Of a stretch of 64,000 bases of DNA, positions 1-10,108 are shown piece by piece. The stretch is from positions 92,366 through 156,365 of the forward strand of contig JABBBH010000016.1 of NCBI GenBank assembly GCA_018607525.1. Reading direction: 5' to 3'. A program made the position numbers and the translations under genes. Positions within the stretch are counted from its first letter, which is position 1. Each line of letters opens with the position of its first letter. The stretch comes from SAR92 clade bacterium (GTDB taxonomy: Bacteria; Pseudomonadota; Gammaproteobacteria; Pseudomonadales; Porticoccaceae). The notes beneath the pieces are model-generated. The model made no database searches. It was given only the letters and a program-made list of their open reading frames with translations, and was not told where the DNA came from.

Positions 1-1727
1 AATAATTGATTTGTGGGTCTATACTGGAGTTGCCACTCGATGCCCTTCAATTTGACGTTCTCAGTGTTATCAATGATATTTACACTATCCTGAAGTGGCC
101 CTAAAAAGCGCTCTCTGCGTTCACCAATAAGGTTTGTAAGCTTTTCATCAAAAATCCGAATATCAAGGGATAATTTTTTATCATCAAATAAACCCAGATA
201 ACCTACTTCACGGCTGACTTGCTTCTCTGTGGCAATATTATCATCCGAGAACACACGAGTATAAAGAGTAATTTCCTCACCCTGATTATCGTAGGTGTAG
301 ATCGAATTTTGGTTTACTTCTAATAGCGTTGGATCTCGGTAACTATGACTCCCGGCTAATCGAAATATATGTTTTTTGGAGAGTTGATAATTAGCAGCGG
401 CGCGATAGGAATTCGTATTATCTTTATTTCTTATTTTTTCAAGGGCATTACCCAAATTTATAGTCAGTGCATCCGAGGCAGTCCACTCCAAATTGGCGTT
501 CAAACGATTACTGACCTGACTAACCTGACCCGGACCACCTAAAAACAGTTCCGTTTCAAAGCTATCATGACGGCTACCCAAAGCGAGGCTCATACGCAAA
601 TTATCCATACTATAAATATTTGATCTTAACTCGGCATCCCAGCGATCAGAGAAATGAGCATAGGTTGGGCTTACAATGGTTACATCTTCATTCTGTGGGT
701 GCTGAACCAGAAGTTTTTGAACCTCTGAGGGGTAGTCAAAACCCTCATTTTCGTAGATTCCATCTTTATTTACATCGAATGCGTCAAGAACTGTTTTTAC
801 TGTCCAAACATCTTCATTATCAACAAAATCAATTTGATTATGGTAAAGCACTAACTCAACATCGCTCCACTCGTTGGCTATGCGCTTCCAATTGAAATGT
901 TGATATTTATTTTTCCAGTGACGCTTTTTATAGTCACTGGGGCCAATGGTAGTTTTGGTATCACCTGTGCCTAATTGAAAATTAATACTGTCAGTAACCG
1001 TGGGTGTCCATAAGCCTTGATATCTCACAGTAAATGTATCAGCTGAATCACTAAAACCTTTGCCTGCATAATCTGCATAATCTTCAAAATCAAAACCCTC
1101 ATTATCACTGGCTTTTAAGGTAAAACGCGTCGCTAACTGGTCATATTGAGAAGAATGTGAAATTGCTCGACTTTTGATTCCCTGATTACCATGTTGAATA
1201 CTGAATTTAGTCCCTGCATCCGCCAATGGAGAGCGCGTCACTATATTAAAAGATGCAATAAACGCATTGCTACCATCGGCCGCGGTATTAGAGCCTCGAA
1301 CCACTTCTATGTATTCAATGTCATCAATATCAACACCTAAGGTATTCCACTCTACCGATGACAAAAGTGGCTCATAAACAGAGCGCCCATCAACTTTCAC
1401 CTCTAATCGACGCGAATAATCGCCACCGGGAACATGATAGGTTACACCGGGCTTGTTGCCATGAATAAAATAAACCTGAAATCCAGGCACTAAACGAAAT
1501 AAATCCACCAAATTTAGGGCTGTTGAAGCCTCTATGGTTCGCCTATCAATAATAGTGACAGCAGCTGGAACCTGACTTAATGACTGCTTGAGATGAGTTA
1601 CGCCGGTAACCGAATCAATCTCAGCAAATACGTCTTCTTCAGTCAGCAACCCCTGCGCAGAAAAAACCTGAGTCGAAGCAGACAGCGCTACCATCAAAAA
1701 TGGTAGCCTTAGTGAATTACCCTTCAT
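1..1727 (-). CDS. TonB-dependent receptor, plug domain and partial barrel (C-terminal end runs off the window)
   Basis: Minus-strand reading from ATG at 1727..1725 is open to the window edge: MKGNSLRLPFLMVALSASTQVFSAQGLLTEEDVF...LKQSLSQVPAAVTIIDRRTIEAS...DLFRLVPGFQV...IEYIEVVRGSNTAADGSNAFIASFNIVTRS; signal peptide plus TonB plug motifs. Absent from the ORF track because it is truncated. Confidence 0.85.
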   Translation of the reverse strand, partial: MKGNSLRLPFLMVALSASTQVFSAQGLLTEEDVFAEIDSVTGVTHLKQSLSQVPAAVTIIDRRTIEASTALNLVDLFRLVPGFQVYFIHGNKPGVTYHVPGGDYSRRLEVKVDGRSVYEPLLSSVEWNTLGVDIDDIEYIEVVRGSNTAADGSNAFIASFNIVTRSPLADAGTKFSIQHGNQGIKSRAISHSSQYDQLATRFTLKASDNEGFDFEDYADYAGKGFSDSADTFTVRYQGLWTPTVTDSINFQLGTGDTKTTIGPSDYKKRHWKNKYQHFNWKRIANEWSDVELVLYHNQIDFVDNEDVWTVKTVLDAFDVNKDGIYENEGFDYPSEVQKLLVQHPQNEDVTIVSPTYAHFSDRWDAELRSNIYSMDNLRMSLALGSRHDSFETELFLGGPGQVSQVSNRLNANLEWTASDALTINLGNALEKIRNKDNTNSYRAAANYQLSKKHIFRLAGSHSYRDPTLLEVNQNSIYTYDNQGEEITLYTRVFSDDNIATEKQVSREVGYLGLFDDKKLSLDIRIFDEKLTNLIGERRERFLGPLQDSVNIIDNTENVKLKGIEWQLQYRPTNQL

Positions 1728-1811
1728 TTATTACTTCCTCTATTACTTTCTCATAAGGCAACGTAAAATGTTGCTCAATTATTTTTATTAATTTTTTGTG
1801 AAAGGGTTTAG

Positions 1812-2489
1812 CTAAACACCAGCCTCAATATCCACTGACTCTGCTAAACCTAATTTTTGGCCCAAAATTCCTGCCTGTGTTCGATTACTTAATCCTAAGG
1901 ATTTGAGCATAGCGCTTACATGCACCTTAACCGTATTTTCGGAAAGCCCTAATTCGCGGGCAATTTGTTTATTTGAATGACCGCGACTTATACAGCTCAA
2001 AATATCAAACTGCCTATGAGTAATTAACTCGGCAATAATTTCTACATTGACGCCAGAGTCTACCTCATCAAAAACACGAGCCACCTCAGCTACAGACTCA
2101 ATAAGATATTTCGGCACATAACGCTCACCCTCTAATGCCTTGGCAATCGCCTCAATTAGCGCTTCTTTGGGGGCAGACTTGGTAACAAAGCCAGTAACAC
2201 CCAATTCAAAACACTTCCTAATATGCGTTGAATTTTCTGAGGCTGAAAGCACGATAATAGGCAGGCTGGGGTATCGCTCATGAAGCAAACCAATCAATCC
2301 AAACCCACCATAACCCCCTGGCATAAATAGATCTAAGATAATTATATCAATATCTTCTTTGCCAAGAATTGATAGAACCTCTTCACCTCTTTCGGTGGTA
2401 GTAACCTGAATATCATCCAATGTATCAAGCAGGGTCGCTTTTAGCCCTGCACAAACAAAAGCGTGGTCGTCGACAATAAGAATATGCAT
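1812..2489 (-). CDS. LuxR/NarL-family response regulator (REC + HTH)
   Basis: MHILIVDDHAFVCAGLK, phosphoacceptor IIILDLFMPGG, C-terminal HTH LSCISRGHSNKQIARELGLSENTVKVHVSAMLKSLGLSNRTQA. Confidence 0.93.
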   Translation of the reverse strand: MHILIVDDHAFVCAGLKATLLDTLDDIQVTTTERGEEVLSILGKEDIDIIILDLFMPGGYGGFGLIGLLHERYPSLPIIVLSASENSTHIRKCFELGVTGFVTKSAPKEALIEAIAKALEGERYVPKYLIESVAEVARVFDEVDSGVNVEIIAELITHRQFDILSCISRGHSNKQIARELGLSENTVKVHVSAMLKSLGLSNRTQAGILGQKLGLAESVDIEAGV

Positions 2490-2746
2490 CAGTTCTTTTC
2501 ACCCACGCCAGAAATAAAATTAATTAACATTAATGCGCAGAAGCAATTTATTATACATTCTGCACCTTTTTTATTTATATGAGTATAAAACATCCTTTTC
2601 CCCTCGTCATTAACTCATCGATAAATGGCAGACATTACCAAGATTATTTAAAGATAGGCCTACCTCGCCCTACTACAATGAGTTAAGCATAGACTCTAAC
2701 GGCGTTATTTTCTGAGGAAATTACTGAAAGGAAGGAGGAAAAAAGA

Positions 2747-2779
2747 TAAAAAAAAAGGCGACCTATAAGGTCGCCTTTT
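2747..2779 (-). terminator. Intrinsic terminator of the rpsP-rimM-trmD-rplS operon
   Basis: ggcgacc-tataa-ggtcgcc stem (2757-2775) directly downstream of rplS; run of A on + strand (U-tract in the minus transcript). Confidence 0.85.
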
Positions 2780-2786
2780 CAGATAG

Positions 2787-3146
2787 TTACTTAGCAAGTT
2801 TTTCTTTAATTCTTGCTGATCTTCCTGAACGGTCACGAAGATAATAAAGTTTAGCACGACGTACAGCACCTCGACGCTTCACTTCAATGCTATCCACTAG
2901 TGGGCTGTAAGTCTGGAACGTACGCTCCACACCGATACCATTTGAAATTTTACGAACAGTAAAAGCTGAATTAAGCTGACGATTACGCTTAGCTAGAACA
3001 ACACCCTCAAAGGCCTGAAGTCTTTCACGGCTACCTTCTTTTACTTTTACTTTAACTGAAACTGTATCCCCTGGACCAAACTCAGGGATTTGCTTATCCA
3101 TCTGCTCTTTTTCAATTGCAGCGATAATAGGCGTCTTATTTGACAT
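2787..3146 (-). CDS. rplS: 50S ribosomal protein L19
   Basis: [56 protein letters not shown]; start chosen at the internal Met of the ORF; downstream of trmD. Confidence 0.97.
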   Translation of the reverse strand: MSNKTPIIAAIEKEQMDKQIPEFGPGDTVSVKVKVKEGSRERLQAFEGVVLAKRNRQLNSAFTVRKISNGIGVERTFQTYSPLVDSIEVKRRGAVRRAKLYYLRDRSGRSARIKEKLAK

Positions 3147-3251
3147 TTTTTTGCTCCTCAATATACATTGGTTGGTGGCAAGCCACCTGATTTAGAGCTC
3201 TGTACAGAGAGGATAGCTTATCCTTTGCTATCATCTGCCAGCGCATTACTC

Positions 3252-3971
3252 TCATTCCTTAAGAAGGGCTTTTTGCTCATCATTGAGCTCAAGCTTTTCC
3301 AATAAATCCGGTCTTCTTTGCTTCGTTCTTAACAGCGACTGCTTAAGTCGCCATTGTCTAATTTTTTCATGATTACCAGAAAGTAAAACCTCTGGTACAT
3401 CTAAGCCTTCATACTTTTCAGGCCTTGTGAAATGGGGACAGTCTAAAATTCCATCAGCAAATGAATCCTGATTTGCTGACTCTTTATGACCAAGAGCACC
3501 AGGCAACTGCCTTATAAGTGCATCCATAAACACCATTGCGGGCAATTCACCCCCGCTTAACACATAATCACCAATGGACCACTCTTGATCCACTTCGAGC
3601 TCAATTAATCGCTCGTCAATTCCTTCGTAGCGACCAGCAATCAAAATTAATGACTGCCCTGTTGCAAACTGGTTGACTGCTGTCTGTTGCAGAACCTTGC
3701 CCTGAGGCGATAGGTAAACCACTAAGGATTCGCCCTGTATCCAATCTTTAGCCGCGCTAATCGCTTTACGAAGCGGCTCAATCGTCATGACCATACCTGG
3801 ACCGCCACCATAGGGACGATCATCTACGGTTGCATGAGGGTCATCGGTAAAATCTCTTGGGTTGAAGCTAGAAACCTCTAATAACCCCTGATTAACCGCA
3901 CGACTACTGATCCCATAACCAGTGAGTGCTTCAAACATTTCTGGAAACAGAGTAATCAATGCTATTTTCAT
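3252..3971 (-). CDS. trmD: tRNA (guanine37-N1)-methyltransferase
   Basis: [26 protein letters not shown]...[13 protein letters not shown]...[12 protein letters not shown]...[16 protein letters not shown]. Confidence 0.98.
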   Translation of the reverse strand: MKIALITLFPEMFEALTGYGISSRAVNQGLLEVSSFNPRDFTDDPHATVDDRPYGGGPGMVMTIEPLRKAISAAKDWIQGESLVVYLSPQGKVLQQTAVNQFATGQSLILIAGRYEGIDERLIELEVDQEWSIGDYVLSGGELPAMVFMDALIRQLPGALGHKESANQDSFADGILDCPHFTRPEKYEGLDVPEVLLSGNHEKIRQWRLKQSLLRTKQRRPDLLEKLELNDEQKALLKE

Positions 3972-4000
3972 AACCAGACCTCCGTTAAATAACCGATTCC

Positions 4001-4543
4001 TTAAAAATCAGGATCCCAGACAACATCAATTTTCTGCGACTCTAAATCAATATTTGTGACATATTGTTTTGCGTAGGGTATTAACCGTTCGTTACGATCT
4101 ATACTCTCAGCATCACCAGTCACAACAATCACATCATTGGCACCGGTCTCTAGCATTGAAGAGACTTTTCCCAACCTCTGGATACTATCTCCATAATGGT
4201 TATAAACCACTAAACCCTGAAGCTGATGCCAATAATAATCACTATCTTGCAAGTCTGGGAGAGCATCTTGCCCTACCCTGATATCTAATTGACACCATTC
4301 ACGTGCAACGTCGCGATCATCAATACCTTTTAGGCGAGCCACCAATCCATCACCGTGAATTTTCCATTCATCCACTTCAATGGTTTGATCTTTGCCCTGC
4401 TTATCAACCTGCCATGGCTGATAATCAAAAATCTTTTCTGGTTGCTGAGTAAAAGACGACAGCTTCACCCAGCCGCGCACACCAAAAACCGCAGTGATGC
4501 GCCCAATAATGAGGGTTCCCTGAACAATTGAGTTATTGCTCAT
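4001..4543 (-). CDS. rimM: Ribosome maturation factor RimM
   Basis: [31 protein letters not shown]; between rpsP and trmD. Confidence 0.97.
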   Translation of the reverse strand: MSNNSIVQGTLIIGRITAVFGVRGWVKLSSFTQQPEKIFDYQPWQVDKQGKDQTIEVDEWKIHGDGLVARLKGIDDRDVAREWCQLDIRVGQDALPDLQDSDYYWHQLQGLVVYNHYGDSIQRLGKVSSMLETGANDVIVVTGDAESIDRNERLIPYAKQYVTNIDLESQKIDVVWDPDF

Positions 4544-4556
4544 AGGATAAGACCTC

Positions 4557-4808
4557 TTATGCTGCTAGCTTAGCAGCCTCTTTCAAAAGCGAGGTTACTC
4601 GGTCACTTACTTGAGCACCCTGGCCTTGCCAGTAGTTAGCGCGATCCAAGTCAATGCGTAAACGCTCTTCACCACCGCGTGCTATAGGATTAAAAAACCC
4701 AATACGCTCAATGTAACGAGCATCACGTGCTTTACGTGAGTCTGAAACTGTAATGTGGAAGAACGGACGTTTTTTTGAACCACCGCGAGCCAATCTAATT
4801 GTTACCAT
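4557..4808 (-). CDS. rpsP: 30S ribosomal protein S16
   Basis: [41 protein letters not shown]. Confidence 0.98.
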   Translation of the reverse strand: MVTIRLARGGSKKRPFFHITVSDSRKARDARYIERIGFFNPIARGGEERLRIDLDRANYWQGQGAQVSDRVTSLLKEAAKLAA

Positions 4809-4995
4809 TTACTGATACCCTGTTTTTGGACGTTTTATAACGCCACAAATTGTCTGTTTAATCTTATCCAAATGCCGCGCAACAGATACTTGCTACGACC
4901 CTAGGAAAGGCGCGGTATATTACGCGAAATAATTTGTAAAGGAAACCTCTTTATTCAGCGGCTGTTTCTGCGGATAAATATGGATTTTTTACAGA

Positions 4996-6396
4996 CTAAA
5001 ACTTTGGAAAACCACCGGGGGGTAATCCGCCGCCAGGGGGCATACCACCACCAAGGCCGCGCATCATATTTTGCATACCCTTGCCCTTCATTTTCTTCAT
5101 CATCTTGCCCATTTGCTTATGCTGCTTCAACAGGCGATTCAAGTCTTGGATAGTAGTACCAGAACCCTGAGTTATTCGCCTCTTTCTAGAACCATTTAAG
5201 ATGTCGGGATTAGAGCGCTCTTTGGGTGTCATAGAATCTATGATGTATTCCATCTTACTAAATTGACCCGTCATATCCTTCTGCTGAGTCATTTGTCCCA
5301 TATTTCCCATACCTGGAAGCTTGTCCATCATGCTTTCCATGCCACCTAACTGCTTCATTTGCTGAAGCTGCTCACGCAAATCTTCAAGATCGAAGCGTTT
5401 TCCTTTGGCTACTTTCTTGGCAAACTTTTCTGCTTTCTTTTTATCAACCTTGCGCTCTACGTCTTCGATGAGACTTAGCACATCACCCATACCAAGAATG
5501 CGCGAAGCAATTCGTTCTGGATGAAATGGCTCTAGGGCATCAGTTTTTTCACCCACTCCCAAAAACTTAATAGGCTTACCCGTGACATGACGAACTGATA
5601 AAGCAGCACCACCTCTTGCGTCACCATCGACCTTAGTCAGGATAACCCCTGTTAGAGGTAGTGCTTCATTAAAAGCCTTCGCGGTATTAACCGAATCCTG
5701 ACCAATCATGGCGTCGATTACAAACAGCGTCTCAATCGGGTTTGCAACCTTATGAATCTGCTTAATTTCGTCCATCATCGGCTCATCAATAGCCAGACGA
5801 CCTGCAGTATCAACAATTAGTACATCTGCAAATTGGGTTTTTGCCGCCGCAATAGCATCGCTGACAATTTGGGTGGGCTTTTGATCGGGTGTGCTAGGAA
5901 AAAATTCAGCGCCAACCTCAGAGGATAGCGTTTTGAGCTGCTCAATGGCTGCTGGACGATAGACATCGGCAGAAACCACCATGACTTTTTTCTTTTCACG
6001 TTCTGAAAGATAACGTGACAACTTTGCTACCGATGTGGTTTTACCCGCACCCTGCAAGCCCGCCATCAATATGACTGCAGGCGGCTGGGCATTTAGGCTA
6101 AGGGATTCATTTTTCTCCCCCATTACCGATTCAAGTTCTGCCTGAACAATCTTCAGGAATTGCTGGCCTGGGTCTAAGCTACTACTTACTTCAGTTCCAA
6201 CGGCACGTTGTTTGACTAATTCGATAAAGTCTTTGACAACTGGTAATGCAACATCCGCCTCCAAAAGTGCAACACGCACTTCTCGCAGGGTTTCTTGGAT
6301 ATTACTTTCACTTAAACTGGCTTTTCCTGAGATTTTTTTAAGGCTCAGGGATAAGCGTTCACTTAAGTTTTCAAACATTGCCATCTTTTTTTCCAA
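4996..6396 (-). CDS. ffh: Signal recognition particle protein Ffh
   Basis: GLQGAGKTTSVAKLS, DTAGR, TKVDGDARGG; Met-rich M domain. Likely start at MAMFENLSERLS (sixth codon of the ORF). Confidence 0.97.
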   Translation of the reverse strand: MEKKMAMFENLSERLSLSLKKISGKASLSESNIQETLREVRVALLEADVALPVVKDFIELVKQRAVGTEVSSSLDPGQQFLKIVQAELESVMGEKNESLSLNAQPPAVILMAGLQGAGKTTSVAKLSRYLSEREKKKVMVVSADVYRPAAIEQLKTLSSEVGAEFFPSTPDQKPTQIVSDAIAAAKTQFADVLIVDTAGRLAIDEPMMDEIKQIHKVANPIETLFVIDAMIGQDSVNTAKAFNEALPLTGVILTKVDGDARGGAALSVRHVTGKPIKFLGVGEKTDALEPFHPERIASRILGMGDVLSLIEDVERKVDKKKAEKFAKKVAKGKRFDLEDLREQLQQMKQLGGMESMMDKLPGMGNMGQMTQQKDMTGQFSKMEYIIDSMTPKERSNPDILNGSRKRRITQGSGTTIQDLNRLLKQHKQMGKMMKKMKGKGMQNMMRGLGGGMPPGGGLPPGGFPKF

Positions 6397-6498
6397 ATCG
6401 TTAGGTTTGTGACTTCATTATATCAGTATTTGAGCACTAGACTTCACCTATAGCCCTTAATATGCCAAACTTAGCCTCAATTACATACGGATAATATT

Positions 6499-7293
6499 AT
6501 GACTACATTTGCATTTGGCTCAGGTGCTATCACACTTTATGTCATAGGATGGATAGCAACCCTACTTGCAGTTTATAATCGAGAGGGTTTGAAAAATAAT
6601 TTACTTCAAACCATAACTCTAGCTGCTATTGTGCTTCATGCTGTTGCTGCATTTCAATTACTTTCAAAAGATGGTGGGCTCGACCTTAGTCTCATGAAAA
6701 TAATTGCATTACTGGCCTTAGTGATTAATGCATTGGTGTATTTTAGTAGTCTACAAAAACCCATTCATAGCCTTTACTTAGCTCTGTTTCCCATTTCAGC
6801 TATTACTTTATTGGTGGCACTCACTAGCACCAGTACAAAGGCGACTATTTTTGTGCCCCTAAGTTTACAGGCGCATATCTTGATTTCTATTCTGGCCTAC
6901 AGTTTTCTGGCCATAGCCGCACTCCAAGCTCTGCTGGCAGGCTATCAGAACTGGCAGCTAAAACATAAGCATCAAGACGCATTAATGCGCACCATGCCCG
7001 CCCTTGAAACCATGGAAGCACTGCTATTTAAATTAATTTGGGTGGGTCAGATTCTGCTTACACTATCGTTAATTACAGGCTTCTATGTGTATGACGACTT
7101 TTTTGCCCAGCAGCTAATACATAAAGTTGCCTTTAGTATTGTCGCCTGGGCGGTTTATGCCGTATTACTTTTTGGCAGGCATCTTTATGGCTGGCGTGGT
7201 CGCAGAGCTATCAACTGGACATGGGTTGGTTTTTCAGGGATTCTTTTAGGCTATATTGGCAGTAAAGTCGTCATTGAGTTGGTATTAAATTAA
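6499..7293 (+). CDS. CcsA/YpjD-like cytochrome c assembly family membrane protein
   Basis: Multi-TM protein divergent from ffh, followed by a CorB-like gene; this neighbourhood is common in gammaproteobacteria. Confidence 0.8.
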   Translation: MTTFAFGSGAITLYVIGWIATLLAVYNREGLKNNLLQTITLAAIVLHAVAAFQLLSKDGGLDLSLMKIIALLALVINALVYFSSLQKPIHSLYLALFPISAITLLVALTSTSTKATIFVPLSLQAHILISILAYSFLAIAALQALLAGYQNWQLKHKHQDALMRTMPALETMEALLFKLIWVGQILLTLSLITGFYVYDDFFAQQLIHKVAFSIVAWAVYAVLLFGRHLYGWRGRRAINWTWVGFSGILLGYIGSKVVIELVLN

Positions 7294-7362
7294 CCTTTGT
7301 CGGTTGATATATTGCATAATCTCATTCAACATTAGGTTACTTAAGTTTTAGAGGCACTATCT

Positions 7363-8643
7363 TTGGAAGGTTCCCACCCATTGTTTCTTTGGGGCATATT
7401 GTTTTCGCTGCTCATTTTGTCAGCGTTCTTTTCTGGCTCAGAAACAAGCATGATGTCACTCAACCCCTATCGATTAAGACACCAACGTAAAAAAAGTGCT
7501 GGCGCAAGGCGTGCCGCTAAGCTTCTAGCTATGCCTGACCGCTTAATTGGGCTAATTTTAGTCGGTAATAACGCGGTTAATATTCTTGCAGCGATTATCG
7601 CCAACATGCTCGCTATCCATTACGTTGGTGAAGCTGCCGCACCTTGGGTTGCCACGGCAACACTGACCATTTTAGTGTTGGTTTTTTCCGAAGTAACACC
7701 GAAAACCATTGCCGCTCAGAACCCCGAATGGTTTGCGTTCAAAGCTAGTCATATTTTAAAGCCACTACTTCAGCTTTTAACGCCTCTTATCTGGTCTATT
7801 AATAGGCTAACCAATACATTTATCAGTCTGCTGGGTTTTGATCCCAACAAAGATAGAGACCATAGCTTAGATTCTGAAGAGTTAAAGTCTTTGGTCGATC
7901 TGTCTGGGCATAAACTTTCTGACAGTAATCAGGGTATGCTAAGAGCCATACTCGATCTCGATAATATGACAGTTGAGGATATTATGATTCCTCGCAACGA
8001 AGTCAGTGGGCTAGATTTAGAAGAAAACATTGATGTTCTTATGGAGCAAATTCTTTCTTGCGAATACACCCGTCAGCCCGTTTACTCTGGCGATATCAAT
8101 AATATTATCGGCATTTTTCATGTTCGCAAAGCTAACCATCTTTTGCGCGCAGACACCATTACACATAATGCTATTAAACGCTTTGCTGACGAGGCTTACT
8201 TTATTCCCGAAAGTACCAAGTTGACCACACAGCTTCTCAACTTCAAAAAAATGCGAAGTCGCTTTGCGGTGGTGGTTGATGAATACGGTGAAGTGCAGGG
8301 TTTAGTGACTTTGGAAGACATATTGGAAGAAATCGTAGGTGATTTCACCACCAATGAAGCTGATCTTATTGAAGAGGTCATGGCTCAGAATGATGGTAGT
8401 TTCTTAATTGACGGCACTGCTACTATTCGAGAAATTAATAAGGCAACCCAGTGGGACTTACCTCTCAATGGCCCAAAAACGATGAATGGACTGGTTCTGG
8501 AGCAATTAGAAAGTATTCCCGATGGCAATGTCAGCTTTACTTTAAATCAATTTAAATTCGAAACCGTTGAAATTAACGGCACCCGTGTTAAAAAAGTAGC
8601 CGCAACCTGTCTTAAGCCAATTACATCTGAATCGAGTATTTAG
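7363..8643 (+). CDS. CorB/CorC-type transporter: DUF21 + CBS pair + CorC_HlyC domain
   Basis: FFSGSETSMMSLNPYRLRH, TPKTIAAQNPEW, EDIMIPRNEV, VVVDEYGEVQGLVTLEDILEEIVGDF; TTG start. Confidence 0.92.
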   Translation: MEGSHPLFLWGILFSLLILSAFFSGSETSMMSLNPYRLRHQRKKSAGARRAAKLLAMPDRLIGLILVGNNAVNILAAIIANMLAIHYVGEAAAPWVATATLTILVLVFSEVTPKTIAAQNPEWFAFKASHILKPLLQLLTPLIWSINRLTNTFISLLGFDPNKDRDHSLDSEELKSLVDLSGHKLSDSNQGMLRAILDLDNMTVEDIMIPRNEVSGLDLEENIDVLMEQILSCEYTRQPVYSGDINNIIGIFHVRKANHLLRADTITHNAIKRFADEAYFIPESTKLTTQLLNFKKMRSRFAVVVDEYGEVQGLVTLEDILEEIVGDFTTNEADLIEEVMAQNDGSFLIDGTATIREINKATQWDLPLNGPKTMNGLVLEQLESIPDGNVSFTLNQFKFETVEINGTRVKKVAATCLKPITSESSI

Positions 8644-8655
8644 ACTAAGACTGGA

Positions 8656-8826
8656 TTAATTGTTTTTGTCTGCTCTATCTATGCAGCTGTCAACCACAGC
8701 CTGTCGCTGATCCTCATCCAGATAAATCCAGTTTCTTATTTCTTCACTGGTGCGGTAACAGCCGACGCAAACATCTTCGTCATTAAGTCGACAAATTGAA
8801 ATGCAGGGTGATGTGGATTTATCCAT
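8656..8826 (-). CDS. DUF1289-family small protein (56 aa)
   Basis: Read by hand (below the ORF-track cutoff): MDKSTSPCISICRLNDEDVCVGCYRTSEEIRNWIYLDEDQRQAVVDSCIDRADKNN*; conserved CISICRL...C.GC.RT.EEI..W. Confidence 0.85.
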   Translation of the reverse strand: MDKSTSPCISICRLNDEDVCVGCYRTSEEIRNWIYLDEDQRQAVVDSCIDRADKNN

Positions 8827-8849
8827 TAAAGTCTTCTCACTAGTATCTA

Positions 8850-9467
8850 TTATTCAGCCGTTAGCTGCTGAAGCTGTTGCTGCGTCGGGTAACGCAAATT
8901 AATTTGAGCATCTAAAACAAAATTTAACATATCCACCATAACCTTAAGAGTGAATCCCCAAATTTTGTATTCCCCATACATTACGTAAGGTAATTGAATT
9001 TTTCTTTCACTGAGCTCGAAATATTTATAGCCACCTGTATCCAATAACAATTTGAGAGGAAAATTAAATACCGCGGCTATCTCAGAAGGGTCCGGCTGCA
9101 AATGATAAGGCGATGCCACCCATCCCATAAACGGCGCCACACGTAACATACTTAACCGAGGTGAATCACTGGGCAACATACCAAGTAACTCGATCTTATC
9201 GGAAGTTAGGCCAATTTCCTCTTCAGTTTCACGTAAGGCAGTTGCTAATAGATTTTGATCGCAAGGCTCTTTCATGCCCCCTGGAAAAGCCACTTCGCCA
9301 GCATGATGGTTAAGATGTTTAGCGCGCTGGGTTAAAATAACATGCGGATCCAATGGATCGCCCTGTAAAAGAAGCATCACAGCAGCTTTAGCGCTAGTCT
9401 TTTCAACCTCGGAATCAACGACCGAGGGTATATAATGTTTTAATCGTTGTGAAATAGTGGCTAACAT
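8850..9467 (-). CDS. NUDIX hydrolase, CoA pyrophosphatase (NudL)-like
   Basis: HHAGEVAFPGGMKEPCDQNLLATALRETEEEIGL (Nudix box). Confidence 0.92.
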   Translation of the reverse strand: MLATISQRLKHYIPSVVDSEVEKTSAKAAVMLLLQGDPLDPHVILTQRAKHLNHHAGEVAFPGGMKEPCDQNLLATALRETEEEIGLTSDKIELLGMLPSDSPRLSMLRVAPFMGWVASPYHLQPDPSEIAAVFNFPLKLLLDTGGYKYFELSERKIQLPYVMYGEYKIWGFTLKVMVDMLNFVLDAQINLRYPTQQQLQQLTAE

Positions 9468-9507
9468 AGGTTCATTATACGTTTTTATAACAATTCTTGA
9501 GGGATTT

Positions 9508-10044
9508 ATGAATTACTGTTCAGAATGCGGTACCCCAGTTACTCTGAAGATACCAGAGGGAGATAACAGACTGCGCTTTGTTTGCCCAAACTGCAAAACT
9601 GTCCATTATCAGAATCCTTTGGTTATTGTGGGTGTACTGCCTGAGTATAATCAGCAAATACTCCTCTGTAAGCGCGCTATTGAGCCACAGAAAGGTCGCT
9701 GGACACTGCCTGCTGGATTCATGGAGAATGATGAATCCACCCTCGAGGGTGCTTTAAGAGAATGCCAAGAAGAGGCTCATGCGTCAGTTAATGAGCCGAC
9801 ACTTTACGCGCTTTATGACATCCCATACATCAATCAGGTGTATGTCTTCTATCGCGCACAACTAGCCAATCTAGATTTTGGTCCAAGCGCTGAATCTACC
9901 GAGGTAGCGCTGTTTGATGAGCAAGATATTCCATGGGATGAACTGGCTTTTCCAGTGGTGACTGCGGTTATTAAGCGCTTTTTAAGCGATCGTAAAAAAG
10001 ACAGCTTTGAAGTATTTAATGATGTGATTGAACGCAGAAAATAA
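9508..10044 (+). CDS. NUDIX hydrolase with N-terminal zinc ribbon
   Basis: MNYCSECGTPV...FVCPNCKTVHYQNP (CxxC x2) and GFMENDESTLEGALRECQEEAHA; start moved from 9457 to 9508. Confidence 0.9.
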   Translation: MNYCSECGTPVTLKIPEGDNRLRFVCPNCKTVHYQNPLVIVGVLPEYNQQILLCKRAIEPQKGRWTLPAGFMENDESTLEGALRECQEEAHASVNEPTLYALYDIPYINQVYVFYRAQLANLDFGPSAESTEVALFDEQDIPWDELAFPVVTAVIKRFLSDRKKDSFEVFNDVIERRK

Positions 10045-10053
10045 TCAAAGTAA

Positions 10054-10088
10054 AAACAAAACGCCCGCACTACATAGCAGCGCGGGCG
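10054..10088 (-). terminator. Intrinsic terminator downstream of the peroxiredoxin gene
   Basis: cgcccgc(10062-10068)...gcgggcg(10082-10088), T-rich in minus orientation. Confidence 0.65.
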
Positions 10089-10108
10089 CAGGGTAAAACG
10101 ATAACTAC

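Noticed and set aside
620-895. 91-aa plus-strand ORF in the left-edge TonB receptor
   Set aside because: Antisense to the receptor frame, which is open on the minus strand throughout 1-1727.
5000-5080. Gly/Pro repeat-like DNA at the ffh 3' end, and Gly-rich tracts in dnaJ and ftsH
   Set aside because: These are normal low-complexity linkers or tails of Ffh, DnaJ and FtsH, not nucleotide repeat elements.
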